Below are positions 43,917 through 52,280 of a stretch of 64,000 nucleotides of DNA, one piece after another. The notes beneath the pieces are model-generated. The model saw only the letters and a list, made by a program, of their open reading frames with translations, had not been told where the DNA came from and did not search any database. Within the stretch, counting starts at the first letter, position 1. Each line of letters begins with the position of its first letter. Source of the DNA: Acidobacteriota bacterium (GTDB lineage: Bacteria; Acidobacteriota; Blastocatellia; Pyrinomonadales; Pyrinomonadaceae); the NCBI GenBank assembly GCA_020199835.1, contig JAIVJV010000012.1, forward strand, positions 124,001-188,000. Reading direction: 5' to 3'. A program made the position numbers and the translations under genes.

Positions 43917-44800
43917 CCTTTCACTGGAAGGTTGATGGTCAAGGGTCGACGTTGTGTTCAGACCACAATGTCGGCCCGCTTCGTTTTTTGGGTGGGTTGT
44001 TCTGCACTATATAGCACACAGATTTTCGCTTGTGCGTTTCTTTTGAAATCAATTAGCATTTCACGAGCTCACTGACACACAAGTAATAGTTGCTTCTATC
44101 GGTTCCTCGCAACAGCGACTCTTATGTTGAAATGACGTCTGGTCCAAACGAACTCAAAACCGCACTGCAACGCCTTATTGACGGCAACGCCAGCGAAGCT
44201 GATCGCGATGCCATGCGCACTCAGGATGGACCACTGACCTGGAACTAAAACCTGAACAGTTAGTGAAGACGTCACCAACTCTTCCGGCATTCAGTGATTC
44301 GTCAGCACTCGCCGCCGATCAAATGACTCACATGGGTTACTAAAAATGAACCAACTGGAGCATTGACGATCACCGACATTGGTAGCAATATGTCGCGGCT
44401 CCCGACAGCGTTTGAACCTCGCAAAAAAAGATCAGAACGTTGCCTAATACCTGCGATGCCCCGAGCATCTTTGGGAATTTAGACATCGATTCTGGCAAGT
44501 CATTCCACTCGCCCAGCGATTAGGTGGAACTCCTCCCGCGCATTCCCGACATGCGAATGAATCGCTAGTAACAGCATCAGTCTTCCAAAGGCCTTCTCCT
44601 TCCCCCGGGAGTTGACGTCACTCGTTTCGAGCTCAGAAGGGCACCGATCGCCGTTCTGATTCGTGCCTCTTCGTCTGTCTAGATTAAGCCTGCATTTGCT
44701 TCTGACGGTCCCCACGTCGTTGTGATGTTCTCGACGCGCGCAAACAGATCAGACGCACTTGCCCACCCTTAATTGTTCGGAAACGTAACGGAGCAAATCC
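43917..44800. other. 884-bp region, only a small remnant seen
   Basis: Apart from the 38-codon frame at 44132 there is no gene-like sequence. The end of the region carries the promoter and leader of the Tat-exported haloperoxidase. No repeats were recognised. Confidence 0.5.
44132..44248 (+). pseudogene. Possible remnant of an effector-associated-type N-terminal domain
   Basis: 38 codons beginning MTSGPNELKTALQRLIDG and continuing NASEADRDAMR. The pattern of a short amphipathic helix, a DGNAS turn and an EADRDA helix is that of the small effector-associated domains that head many bacterial NTPase or conflict-system proteins. It then breaks off after PLTWN. No effector follows. Weak call: the similarity is a pattern match only. 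Confidence 0.3.
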
Positions 44801-46618
44801 ATGGACAAATCAAAGAATGATCCCACCACCACCAAAACTGAGAAATCGAGAGTAAGCAGAAGAAACTTTGTAAAGGGAGCCGCAACCGTCGCGGCCCTAA
44901 CGGCGACCATTCCGCTTAAACCCCTGTTCGGCGGCCCAGGCTCGACCGCCGAGGCCTCGACCATCAACTACGAACCAAACAAGCGCGTAAACGACAGCTT
45001 CCTCTATCGCAGAAACACCGCCATCGCCAACAAGATTAACGTTGGCGAACTCCCCGACAATGGCGATCGGCTCAGATACAATGACTTCAGTGCTCTCCAC
45101 AGCAAAGCCTTGGCCCACGACGCTCTTGGCGTGCCGAACAAGGCGTCGTACCAGAGTTTAATCAATGCCCTTGAGACTGATACTCAGAACCATTTTCAGG
45201 CTCTCCAGGGAGTAATCGTTGGCAGTCCCGGCGGTGGGCCAAATTCACGGTTGAATGGACCCGCAGGATCTTTTGCATTGGACCTCGAGGGTCTCGACTC
45301 ACATGCTTTCACTATTCCACCCCCATCTCCGACTGTTCGTAGCGCGCAGACGGCAACCGAACAGGTCGAGCATTACTGGGCGGCTCTGCTGCGCGACGTG
45401 CCATTTACGGAATACGGAACTAATCCGCTGGTGGCGGAGGCAGTGGCCGACTTGAATTCCCGATCCTTCATTCAAGGCGGGGGAGGCAACCAGTGGCCAC
45501 GCCCGGTCACAGCACAGAATCTGTTCCGTGCACAGGTATTTGCGGGTGACGGCAATGTCAAGGGACCATATATCTCGCAGTTCATGCTCCAGCCGACATC
45601 TTTTGGTTCGCAGCCACTCGACCAGAAACACAACACCTTCGCACCCAACCAGGATTTCCTCACGGACTTCTCCAGCTATCAGAACGTACAAAACGGAGGA
45701 TTCTCGGGTACACCAATCCCGGACCCGACACGGCGTTTTATTCGAAATGGTCGTGACCTCAATGCCTACACCCGCGTGGACGTGCTCTATCAAGGATACT
45801 TCGTTGCGTTTTTGGTCCTTGCGGCATTAAACGCACCGCTGACTCCTGGTAATCCCTATATCGGCTCGAACACTCAAAAGCCGTTCGGTACTCTTGGTGG
45901 ACCAGACGCTGCGGGGACGCTCGCGGAAATGGCTACGCGCGCACTCAAAGCCTCCTGGTGCCGGAAGTGGATCGTTGACTTGCGGTTGCGGCCCGAGGAA
46001 TACGGTGCGTTAGTTGAGGCGCGGCGCATCAACAGCACACCGAAACCGCTCGCCGCTGCGGAGTTGCACAATGACGTTCTGAGTTCAGCGGTGCTGCCCA
46101 AGATCCTCGCGAAGCATGGCACGCACTTTTTGCCGCAGGCATATCCTGAAGGTTCGCCGACGCACCCATGCTACACGGGCGGCCATGCAACGGTCGCCGG
46201 CGCGTGCGCGACTGCAATAAAGTTCTTCTTTGATGGCAGGCAGAAGCTCCGTCCGCTACTTCAAGCGCAGGGGCGCGACCTGGTCCAACCCACCCCCGAC
46301 GGCCTTTCGCTAGTGCCGTACACAGGGGCGGATCGAGATCAGATAGACATCAATGGAGAACTGAGCAAGGTGGCGTTCAACGTCTGCTTCGGTCACGGCG
46401 TCCACGCCGGCATCCACTTCCGCAGTTCCAATCATTGGGGAGTGCTGTTGGGCGAAGAGGTTGCGCTCAGCGTCTTGAGGGATCGGGCCAAGTCGTACAC
46501 CGAACCATTCACGATGAACATCACGAAATTCGACGGCACAACTGCAACCATTACCAACCAGAACCTGGATTCACAGTTTGTAGACGATACAGCGCTCGCA
46601 CCTTGCGCTGCCAGCTAG
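44801..46618 (+). CDS. Tat-exported vanadium-dependent haloperoxidase
   Basis: 605 residues. Twin-arginine signal (SRRNFVKGAATVAAL). C-terminal haloperoxidase domain with the vanadate-site blocks in order: KWIVDLRLRPEEYG (lysine and arginine), HPCYTGGHATVAGAC (the GH pair with catalytic histidine) and GIHFRSSNHWGVLLGEEV (arginine and the vanadate-linked histidine). All expected residues are present, so bromo- or iodoperoxidase activity using hydrogen peroxide is likely in the periplasm or outside. Tat export implies folding in the cytoplasm first. Monocistronic; followed by an intrinsic terminator. Peroxide could come from an oxidase such as that at 18 kb, but no link is shown. Confidence 0.9.
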   Translation: MDKSKNDPTTTKTEKSRVSRRNFVKGAATVAALTATIPLKPLFGGPGSTAEASTINYEPNKRVNDSFLYRRNTAIANKINVGELPDNGDRLRYNDFSALHSKALAHDALGVPNKASYQSLINALETDTQNHFQALQGVIVGSPGGGPNSRLNGPAGSFALDLEGLDSHAFTIPPPSPTVRSAQTATEQVEHYWAALLRDVPFTEYGTNPLVAEAVADLNSRSFIQGGGGNQWPRPVTAQNLFRAQVFAGDGNVKGPYISQFMLQPTSFGSQPLDQKHNTFAPNQDFLTDFSSYQNVQNGGFSGTPIPDPTRRFIRNGRDLNAYTRVDVLYQGYFVAFLVLAALNAPLTPGNPYIGSNTQKPFGTLGGPDAAGTLAEMATRALKASWCRKWIVDLRLRPEEYGALVEARRINSTPKPLAAAELHNDVLSSAVLPKILAKHGTHFLPQAYPEGSPTHPCYTGGHATVAGACATAIKFFFDGRQKLRPLLQAQGRDLVQPTPDGLSLVPYTGADRDQIDINGELSKVAFNVCFGHGVHAGIHFRSSNHWGVLLGEEVALSVLRDRAKSYTEPFTMNITKFDGTTATITNQNLDSQFVDDTALAPCAAS

Positions 46619-46647
46619 CGCGACTCAAGCTCCCTGGCTCTTTGTTC

Positions 46648-46677
46648 AAGGGCGGTCCCACTAAGAGGGCCGCCCTT
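46648..46677 (+). terminator. Intrinsic terminator after haloperoxidase gene
   Basis: AAGGGCGG pairs with CCGCCCTT, plus CCC/GGG inside, 29 nt after the stop and followed by CTTCTTTC. It also stands between convergent genes. Confidence 0.75.
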
Positions 46678-46703
46678 CTTTCAGACGAAATTCGCTACAT
46701 TAG

Positions 46704-48260
46704 CTATGGAGCGTATTTATTGATCAATGTACGTTGTGGCGTCACCGATCCTGAGGAGTGAAATTCTATCTCGAGCCCCACACTCCAGGCGCTGCCTCTA
46801 CTCGAAACTGCTACTCCTCGCAAAACCGCGGCGTTGGGAAAAGCACGAGGATGCGTAATAGTGGTCCAGGCCCGGCCGTCCCAGTGCAGAATCATTGGAC
46901 CAGAGCCACGCGCACCAACAGCCCAGACGTCATTACTTGCCGCAGCAACGATTCCAGTGAAATAAGCATCAGGTCCGCCTCCTTCATAGCCCTCAGGCGG
47001 ACTGGAAGCACTAGCGGCATAGCAAACCTTTTGAGTCCAGTGGAAACCATCCCAATGCCGAATAGTGGCGAACGTCTGGTTCGTGAAAAGGCCCGTGCCC
47101 TGACCCACTGCCCATACGTCATTAGGGGCAGACGCGGAAACTGCCGTAAGTCTTTCAGTGCTCAAGCCCCCGCCAACTTGCGTGGGGACTACACTCCATT
47201 CGTTTCCGTCCCACCGCATCGCAAGCGGCGCTCCGCCAACACTGCCCACCGCCCAGATGTTGTTAGCTGATATTGCGGTGATGCCGGAGAGCTGATTAGC
47301 GCCACCTGGAATATTAGGACTTGCCACCTGGCGCCAACTGCCGCCATCCCAATGCAGAATGAGCGTCTCTAATGGTGTTTCTTTTCTAGTGCCCCCGCGG
47401 TGCCCGACCGCCCAAACGTCATTGGCTGAAAGCGCCACCACCGCTCGCAATTCGTTGAGTTGAGAATCCGGGCTCGGGCTCGGAACGATGCTCCACTGCG
47501 TCCCGTTCCAGTGCTCGATCAAAGTTCGACTTGGGGCGTTCCCGTTGTGAGAAAATCCGACGGCCCAAACATCGTTCGCGGATGTTGCAGAGACGGAATG
47601 CAGTTCACTTACGACATCATTGTTTCTGTTCGGACTTGGCACAATGGACCAGACGTTGCCATTGAAATGCTGAATTAAGGTACGTTTGGTATACGGAGGA
47701 CCATTTGGATCCTGCGCCCAGCCGACTGCCCAGACGTTATTTTCAGATATTGCGGCTACACCGAGGAGCTGGTTGTTGACAGAAGTTGCACCGCCAACAT
47801 TTGGACTGCTGACCTTTTGCCAACTGCCGGAAACAGGAGAGACAACGTCCGGACAGCTTGGGAACGTTTCGAAACTGCCCGTGGCAGTGGCGCATCCCTT
47901 CCTGCTGCAACTCGTCACCTTATAAAAGTAACGAGTTCCTGGCGTAAGTGCGCTGAGTGGAATTTCGTGATAGGTGGTCTGGGTTCCCACGTACACTTGC
48001 GGAGCAGAGGCGAGCACTGGATTGCTGGTACCGTACTGTAAAAGCGAATCAGCGGCGGTGTTCGTGTTCCAGACCACAGCTGCGGAGGTGCTGGTTTCCG
48101 CAGTTGTATAAACGAGCGTAATTCCTGGTGCACGGGCGGGGGCGGCGAACATTGAGACCGCAACCAAAGGTAGCGTGAGCACCACGGCGATGCTCTTGTG
48201 AATTTTCGTTATGCCCGAATTGAAAACCTGCTGAAAATAATACTCCTTCGTAATTTTCAT
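46704..48260 (-). CDS. Secreted fibronectin-like/beta-propeller protein
   Basis: 518 residues, GGGGGAAC before the ATG; a signal segment at ~22-45 after a charged start. An N-terminal fibronectin/purple-acid-phosphatase-N-like domain (~48-130: GITLVYTTAETSTSAAVVW, TRYFYKVTSCS) precedes about six propeller repeats of ~55 residues with the phrase W(N/D)G..W..V.SP and SANDVWAVG. The repeat resembles glycosyl-hydrolase-BNR/PSII-assembly-type propellers. No catalytic residues identified; probably a surface binding protein. The LuxR-type gene begins ~840 nt upstream in the same direction, but 138 nt without overlap separate them. Confidence 0.85.
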   Translation of the reverse strand: MKITKEYYFQQVFNSGITKIHKSIAVVLTLPLVAVSMFAAPARAPGITLVYTTAETSTSAAVVWNTNTAADSLLQYGTSNPVLASAPQVYVGTQTTYHEIPLSALTPGTRYFYKVTSCSRKGCATATGSFETFPSCPDVVSPVSGSWQKVSSPNVGGATSVNNQLLGVAAISENNVWAVGWAQDPNGPPYTKRTLIQHFNGNVWSIVPSPNRNNDVVSELHSVSATSANDVWAVGFSHNGNAPSRTLIEHWNGTQWSIVPSPSPDSQLNELRAVVALSANDVWAVGHRGGTRKETPLETLILHWDGGSWRQVASPNIPGGANQLSGITAISANNIWAVGSVGGAPLAMRWDGNEWSVVPTQVGGGLSTERLTAVSASAPNDVWAVGQGTGLFTNQTFATIRHWDGFHWTQKVCYAASASSPPEGYEGGGPDAYFTGIVAAASNDVWAVGARGSGPMILHWDGRAWTTITHPRAFPNAAVLRGVAVSSRGSAWSVGLEIEFHSSGSVTPQRTLINKYAP

Positions 48261-48398
48261 GACTGTTCCCCCTTTTCAAAGCCCGCAACCTACAATGTCA
48301 GCGTCTGGATTTTTTATTCCGTGGCGGGGCACACGCAGGCCGTCAGAAGCGTTAATTAACTCTTCTAAAATCATTGCGCTTCTACTGCCTCTTCGCGC

Positions 48399-49103
48399 TT
48401 AAATCACACCGGCACTTTCAGCATGCCTGATCGCCTCGAGCCGAGTGTGAGCGTCAAGTTTTGTGAGGATGTGTTTGATGTGGTTTTTGACCGTAGCAGA
48501 GCTAATGTTGAGTTCATTAGCAATTGCTCTTGTGCTGTAGCCTTTTGACAACCTGTTTAGAACGTCGATTTCACGAGAAGTGAGGGGAACGTTACTGCGT
48601 TTGGCCGCAAGGGGAATTATTCCCTTCCCGTTCTGCGCGTTCTGCGATTGCGTCCGAACGAATTCGCTCATTGCTTGTTCCAGCCGCTTCCGCAACTCAA
48701 TTGGACGCACGATGTGTATTGCATGACGCGCCCCTGATGCCGGGTCGGTCGCGATCAACGTAGACAGGTTACACCAGAGCCTGCCCGTTTTTGTTTGCAC
48801 TCGCAAATCGAAATTTGCCAGCGGACGATTATCTTGCGCGGCACGCTCGATGATGCAGTGTTCGGAACAAATTATCGTATTCTCATCAGAACACTGAAAA
48901 AGTTCATGACAGCGCACGCTCATCGCTTCGGCTTCGCTCCGCCCGAACAGTTCGGCGGCGGCTGTGTTCCAGGCACTTATGCGTCCGGTGGTGTTTACTG
49001 CGAACGCCGCATCCGCTGTTCCGTCCAACAACATAAAAAACGATCTTGTGCGAGCTTCTGCGCGCGCCGGCGGCGAGGGCCAGGTAATCCTTTCCTGCAT
49101 CAT
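48399..49103 (-). CDS. PAS-domain LuxR-type transcription regulator
   Basis: 234 residues. PAS domain ~20-135 with a cysteine-rich segment (CHELFQCSDENTIICSEHC) that could hold a metal or sense redox state, and a LuxR/NarL-type helix-turn-helix at ~168-230 (LTSREIDVLNRLSKGYSTRAI, NHIKHILTKLDAHTR). Starts immediately after the TGA of the anti-sigma gene, with no spacer, so translation is coupled. Third gene of a sigma/anti-sigma/regulator cassette; may relay a second signal to the same or an overlapping gene set. Confidence 0.88.
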   Translation of the reverse strand: MMQERITWPSPPARAEARTRSFFMLLDGTADAAFAVNTTGRISAWNTAAAELFGRSEAEAMSVRCHELFQCSDENTIICSEHCIIERAAQDNRPLANFDLRVQTKTGRLWCNLSTLIATDPASGARHAIHIVRPIELRKRLEQAMSEFVRTQSQNAQNGKGIIPLAAKRSNVPLTSREIDVLNRLSKGYSTRAIANELNISSATVKNHIKHILTKLDAHTRLEAIRHAESAGVI

Positions 49104-50066
49104 TCAACCCCTTAAATCAGTATTGTCCTCAGCGCGCGTGATGTGTTCGTAGACAGCCGGTGAGAGTTCACGTGCCAAGGTGAGATTCTGTCCTTCCTCT
49201 AAATCCGATACTACAAAGACGGCATGACGCACAGTCCGAAAACAAGAGATCTGGTAACCTCCAACCGTCGAACAGGCGATGACTTGCGCTTTGGGTTCCT
49301 TCGGCGCGTTTTCCTTGGACGGCGCGATTTCGTTCGCATTGTCCAGTCTGGTCACTAGAAGAGAAACGAGACGGCCGCGATGCCTCACAACGATGTGGCC
49401 GAACCACTGCCCTTTGAACAGACAGGCGTGCGCCATTACCAGTTCAATTCCCTCGGCGACTTCATCTCGATGTGACATCACCGTCTGCGCCAAATTCAGA
49501 TATGCGCGGTCGTACTTACGTGCGCCCTCCGCCAAATCGATCGGCCTGTCCGGCAGACGGTGACCGATCGCGCAATCGCGATGATCACCGGCTGCAAGTT
49601 CAGACATTCTGGCAAGCACAATGTCCGCGTTGATAGCCGCAGGAGACGGATGCGGCTGATTTTCATCCGTAGACTTCGCCTGGGTAACGTTTGTTTCGTG
49701 ACGTTCCCCTGCGGCGATGTGCGCCCGCTGTCGCTTCCAAACGGTCAGCCCTAACCCTGCAGCAACAACCAGACACGCCGCAATTGCCACCCACGTGCGA
49801 TTGCGCGGTATCAGCGAAGGCGCGTGAGTTGGTACGGTGTCGCGCAGCCGGCTGCGAACACATTCGGCAAACTGATCCTGAATTTGTAGTTCCTCCGCTT
49901 TGGTGAAGGCGGCACGCAAAGTAGTGCGTAGTTCGCGGCGGGCCGCCAGTTCACGCCGGCACTCGGAGCAGGCTTCGAGATGCGCGATCATGTCATGGTT
50001 GGTTTCCACCAACAGCTCGTCGCTGAGATATGAATCCGCTACCTCACGGAAATCTCGGCATTGCAT
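49104..50066 (-). CDS. Membrane anti-sigma factor with zinc-finger and sensor domain
   Basis: 320 residues, AGGAGG 8 nt before the ATG. zf-HC2 anti-sigma domain at 1-50 with the H-x3-C-x2-C motif (HLEACSECRREL), one transmembrane helix (~93-110, WVAIAACLVVAAGLGLTVW), and an exported C-terminal domain (~150-315) containing GQWFGHIVVRHRGRLVSLLV and STVGGYQISCFRTVRHAVFV. By family, it sequesters the adjacent sigma factor until an extracytoplasmic signal releases it. The C-terminal domain contains several Cys and His residues (HRDCAIGH, MAHACLF, VIACS) that suggest redox or metal sensing; that is inference. Confidence 0.88.
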   Translation of the reverse strand: MQCRDFREVADSYLSDELLVETNHDMIAHLEACSECRRELAARRELRTTLRAAFTKAEELQIQDQFAECVRSRLRDTVPTHAPSLIPRNRTWVAIAACLVVAAGLGLTVWKRQRAHIAAGERHETNVTQAKSTDENQPHPSPAAINADIVLARMSELAAGDHRDCAIGHRLPDRPIDLAEGARKYDRAYLNLAQTVMSHRDEVAEGIELVMAHACLFKGQWFGHIVVRHRGRLVSLLVTRLDNANEIAPSKENAPKEPKAQVIACSTVGGYQISCFRTVRHAVFVVSDLEEGQNLTLARELSPAVYEHITRAEDNTDLRG

Positions 50067-50078
50067 CCGACTGCCCTC

Positions 50079-50666
50079 CTACTTGCGCACAGACGACGCG
50101 GAAGCCTCATCGGTCTTGTGTCCGCCGATGCCACGCGAGTTGGCGTAGCTTGCCAGTGCGGCACGCATCAGTTTCCGTCCGCGATGTAGCCGCGACATCA
50201 CGGTACCGATGGGCACGTCCAGCGTCGTGGCAATCTCTTTGTACGCCATGTCTTCAATGTCTGCGAGCAGAACCACTTCGCCGAATTGCGGTGGTAGACT
50301 GCGTAGTGCGTTGAGAACTTCTTCCTCGGTTAGCCCCTCTGGCGTGGGCGGTTCGAACGCAACCGTTTCGGCGATACGTACGTCTGTTTCGTTGATTAAC
50401 TGGAGACGGGCCTTTGCACGGCGCCGGTTGCTGTTGGTGTGGAACATGACACGGATCAGCCACGCGCGACAGTTAGTTCCTTTGTCGTACCGGTGAAACG
50501 ACTGGAGTGCTTGCGTAAAGGTATCCTGCACCAAATCTTCCGCCTCAGCTCGATCTCTCACCAGCCACATCGCGAGGCGGAAAAGCGCGGAAAGGTGAGG
50601 CAGCGCCTCAGCCTCGAACGCTGCCCATTCGCTCTCTCGATCCATTTGTCGACTAGGTTTGAACAT
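50079..50666 (-). CDS. ECF-type RNA polymerase sigma factor
   Basis: 195 residues (ATG at 50666 or 50645). Region 2 with RDRAEAEDLVQDTFTQAL (~38-56) and region 4 with LPPQFGEVVLLADIEDMAYK and IGTVMSRLHRGRKLMR (~125-175). Typical RpoE-like ECF sigma. It is first in a three-gene unit: 12 nt to the anti-sigma gene, which abuts the PAS-LuxR gene. Divergent from the amidohydrolase gene, whose promoter region (50667-50815) it may recognise. Confidence 0.92.
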   Translation of the reverse strand: MFKPSRQMDRESEWAAFEAEALPHLSALFRLAMWLVRDRAEAEDLVQDTFTQALQSFHRYDKGTNCRAWLIRVMFHTNSNRRRAKARLQLINETDVRIAETVAFEPPTPEGLTEEEVLNALRSLPPQFGEVVLLADIEDMAYKEIATTLDVPIGTVMSRLHRGRKLMRAALASYANSRGIGGHKTDEASASSVRK

Positions 50667-50815
50667 CGTGCCGGCCGTAAGGTGCTAATGTGGCAACGTT
50701 CAGGAGACTAATATACAACCGAGGCCTTTTTATTCCCGGGCCGATAATTTATATATAAAAGTAACGCGGCGCTCGGCTTTAGGCTGCAATTTACGCAACG
50801 CAGGAAAGGCTAAAG

Positions 50816-52243
50816 ATGAAGAGACTTTTCGCTTTGATGTTTACTTTCGCGGTGCTTGCATCGTCCGCTTCAGCCCAAACTGTTGCCTTCACCAACGTTA
50901 ACGTGATCCCGATGGATCGCGAACGAGTACTGGCGAACCAGACCGTCGTGATTAAGAACGGTCTCATCGCCGAGATCGGCGACGCGAAGAAAGTGAAGCT
51001 GCCGAAGGACGCAGTGCGTATCGACGGCGCCGGAAAATACTTAATCCCGGGCCTTGTGGACATGCACACTCACCTGCTTTCAGACAGCGATGAGTTTCCC
51101 GATTCGATCGGTCCAGCTGAGCTTCGTGTGATGGTCGCGAACGGCGTCACAACCGTCCGCTTTATGATCGGCACACCCGAGCTGCTCGCGTTACGCAGTC
51201 GCTCCGCGAAAGGCGAAATAGAAGCCCCGACCATCTTCGTCGCGAGCCCACACCTGACGGGCCGCGAACAAGGAAACAACTTCGTCGTTAACACGCCTGA
51301 AGAAGCACGCGAGGGCGTGCGTAAATCGAAAGCCGCCGGTTACGACTTCATCAAAATCACGACATTCATCAAGGCGGAAGTCTACGAAGCAGCAGTAGAC
51401 GAAGCCGCGAAGCAGAACATTCGAGTTGTCGGTCACGCTGATAGCCGCTTCGTCGGCGTCGAACGCGCGTGGAAAGCGAAACAGCAGATCGAGCACCTCG
51501 ACGGTTACATGGAACTACTGCTTCGTGACGACGCTCCGATGAAAGGCAGCGTGTCGGACCTTTACATTTACAATCCGGAGAACTGGAAGAGCTTCGAATA
51601 CATCGACGAAAGCAAGATTCCCGAGGTCGCGCGCAGAACGGTCGCAGCGAACCCTTACGTCAATCCCACGCACCATTTCATGAAAAACAGCTTCGGGCGA
51701 CTGCGTACCGAAGAAGAGATTCGCAAGCAGCCGGATTTCCGCTTCTACCCTGCGAAGGTGCAACAGCAATGGCTGGACTTCTACAAAAAGAATCGCTTCA
51801 TCAACACCGTGCCGCTGGACCAGCGCGCGCGTTGGATCCAACTGCGTGAGAAGTTAATCAAGGCAATTTACGACGCCGGAGGCCGCATCATGACGGGATC
51901 AGATACACCCGAGTTCCTATGGCTCTACGGCTTCGGCATGCATCACGAACTGAAGGCATTGAAAGACGCCGGCCTTTCCAATTACGCAGTGCTCGAGGCG
52001 GCAACCAGGAACCCCTCAATGTTCCTTGGGACCATCGACAAGGTGGGCACGATCGAGAAAGGAAAGCGCGCCGATCTCATACTGCTAAACGCCAATCCAC
52101 TCGATAACATCTCCGCCACCGAGAACCGCGCCGGCGTTATGCTGAAGGGCAAATGGCACTCGCAACAGGAGTTGAACGCGTGGCTGGACCAGGCGGCCCA
52201 AGCGATCTCGACGTCATTTAAAGAACACAAGCCAGGAAACTGA
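50816..52243 (+). CDS. Secreted amidohydrolase (imidazolonepropionase-like)
   Basis: 475 residues, GGAAAGG before the ATG; signal peptide ends near ASA-QT. Metal-dependent amidohydrolase fold: DMHTHL (first HxH pair, ~80), GHADSR (~207), and GSDTPEF (catalytic aspartate, ~362), with the C-terminal MFLGTIDKVGTIEKGKRADL segment typical of the urease-related superfamily. Such exported enzymes hydrolyse cyclic amides or dipeptide-like compounds. Substrate not predictable. Divergent from the sigma-factor unit. Confidence 0.87.
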   Translation: MKRLFALMFTFAVLASSASAQTVAFTNVNVIPMDRERVLANQTVVIKNGLIAEIGDAKKVKLPKDAVRIDGAGKYLIPGLVDMHTHLLSDSDEFPDSIGPAELRVMVANGVTTVRFMIGTPELLALRSRSAKGEIEAPTIFVASPHLTGREQGNNFVVNTPEEAREGVRKSKAAGYDFIKITTFIKAEVYEAAVDEAAKQNIRVVGHADSRFVGVERAWKAKQQIEHLDGYMELLLRDDAPMKGSVSDLYIYNPENWKSFEYIDESKIPEVARRTVAANPYVNPTHHFMKNSFGRLRTEEEIRKQPDFRFYPAKVQQQWLDFYKKNRFINTVPLDQRARWIQLREKLIKAIYDAGGRIMTGSDTPEFLWLYGFGMHHELKALKDAGLSNYAVLEAATRNPSMFLGTIDKVGTIEKGKRADLILLNANPLDNISATENRAGVMLKGKWHSQQELNAWLDQAAQAISTSFKEHKPGN

Positions 52244-52280
52244 CACGATCCGCCTCATCAGCGGTACACGAATTTTGAAA

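Noticed and set aside
42000..44250. Prophage around the ORF6N gene
   Set aside because: ORF6N domains occur in phages, but no capsid, terminase, tail or lysis gene is present nearby.
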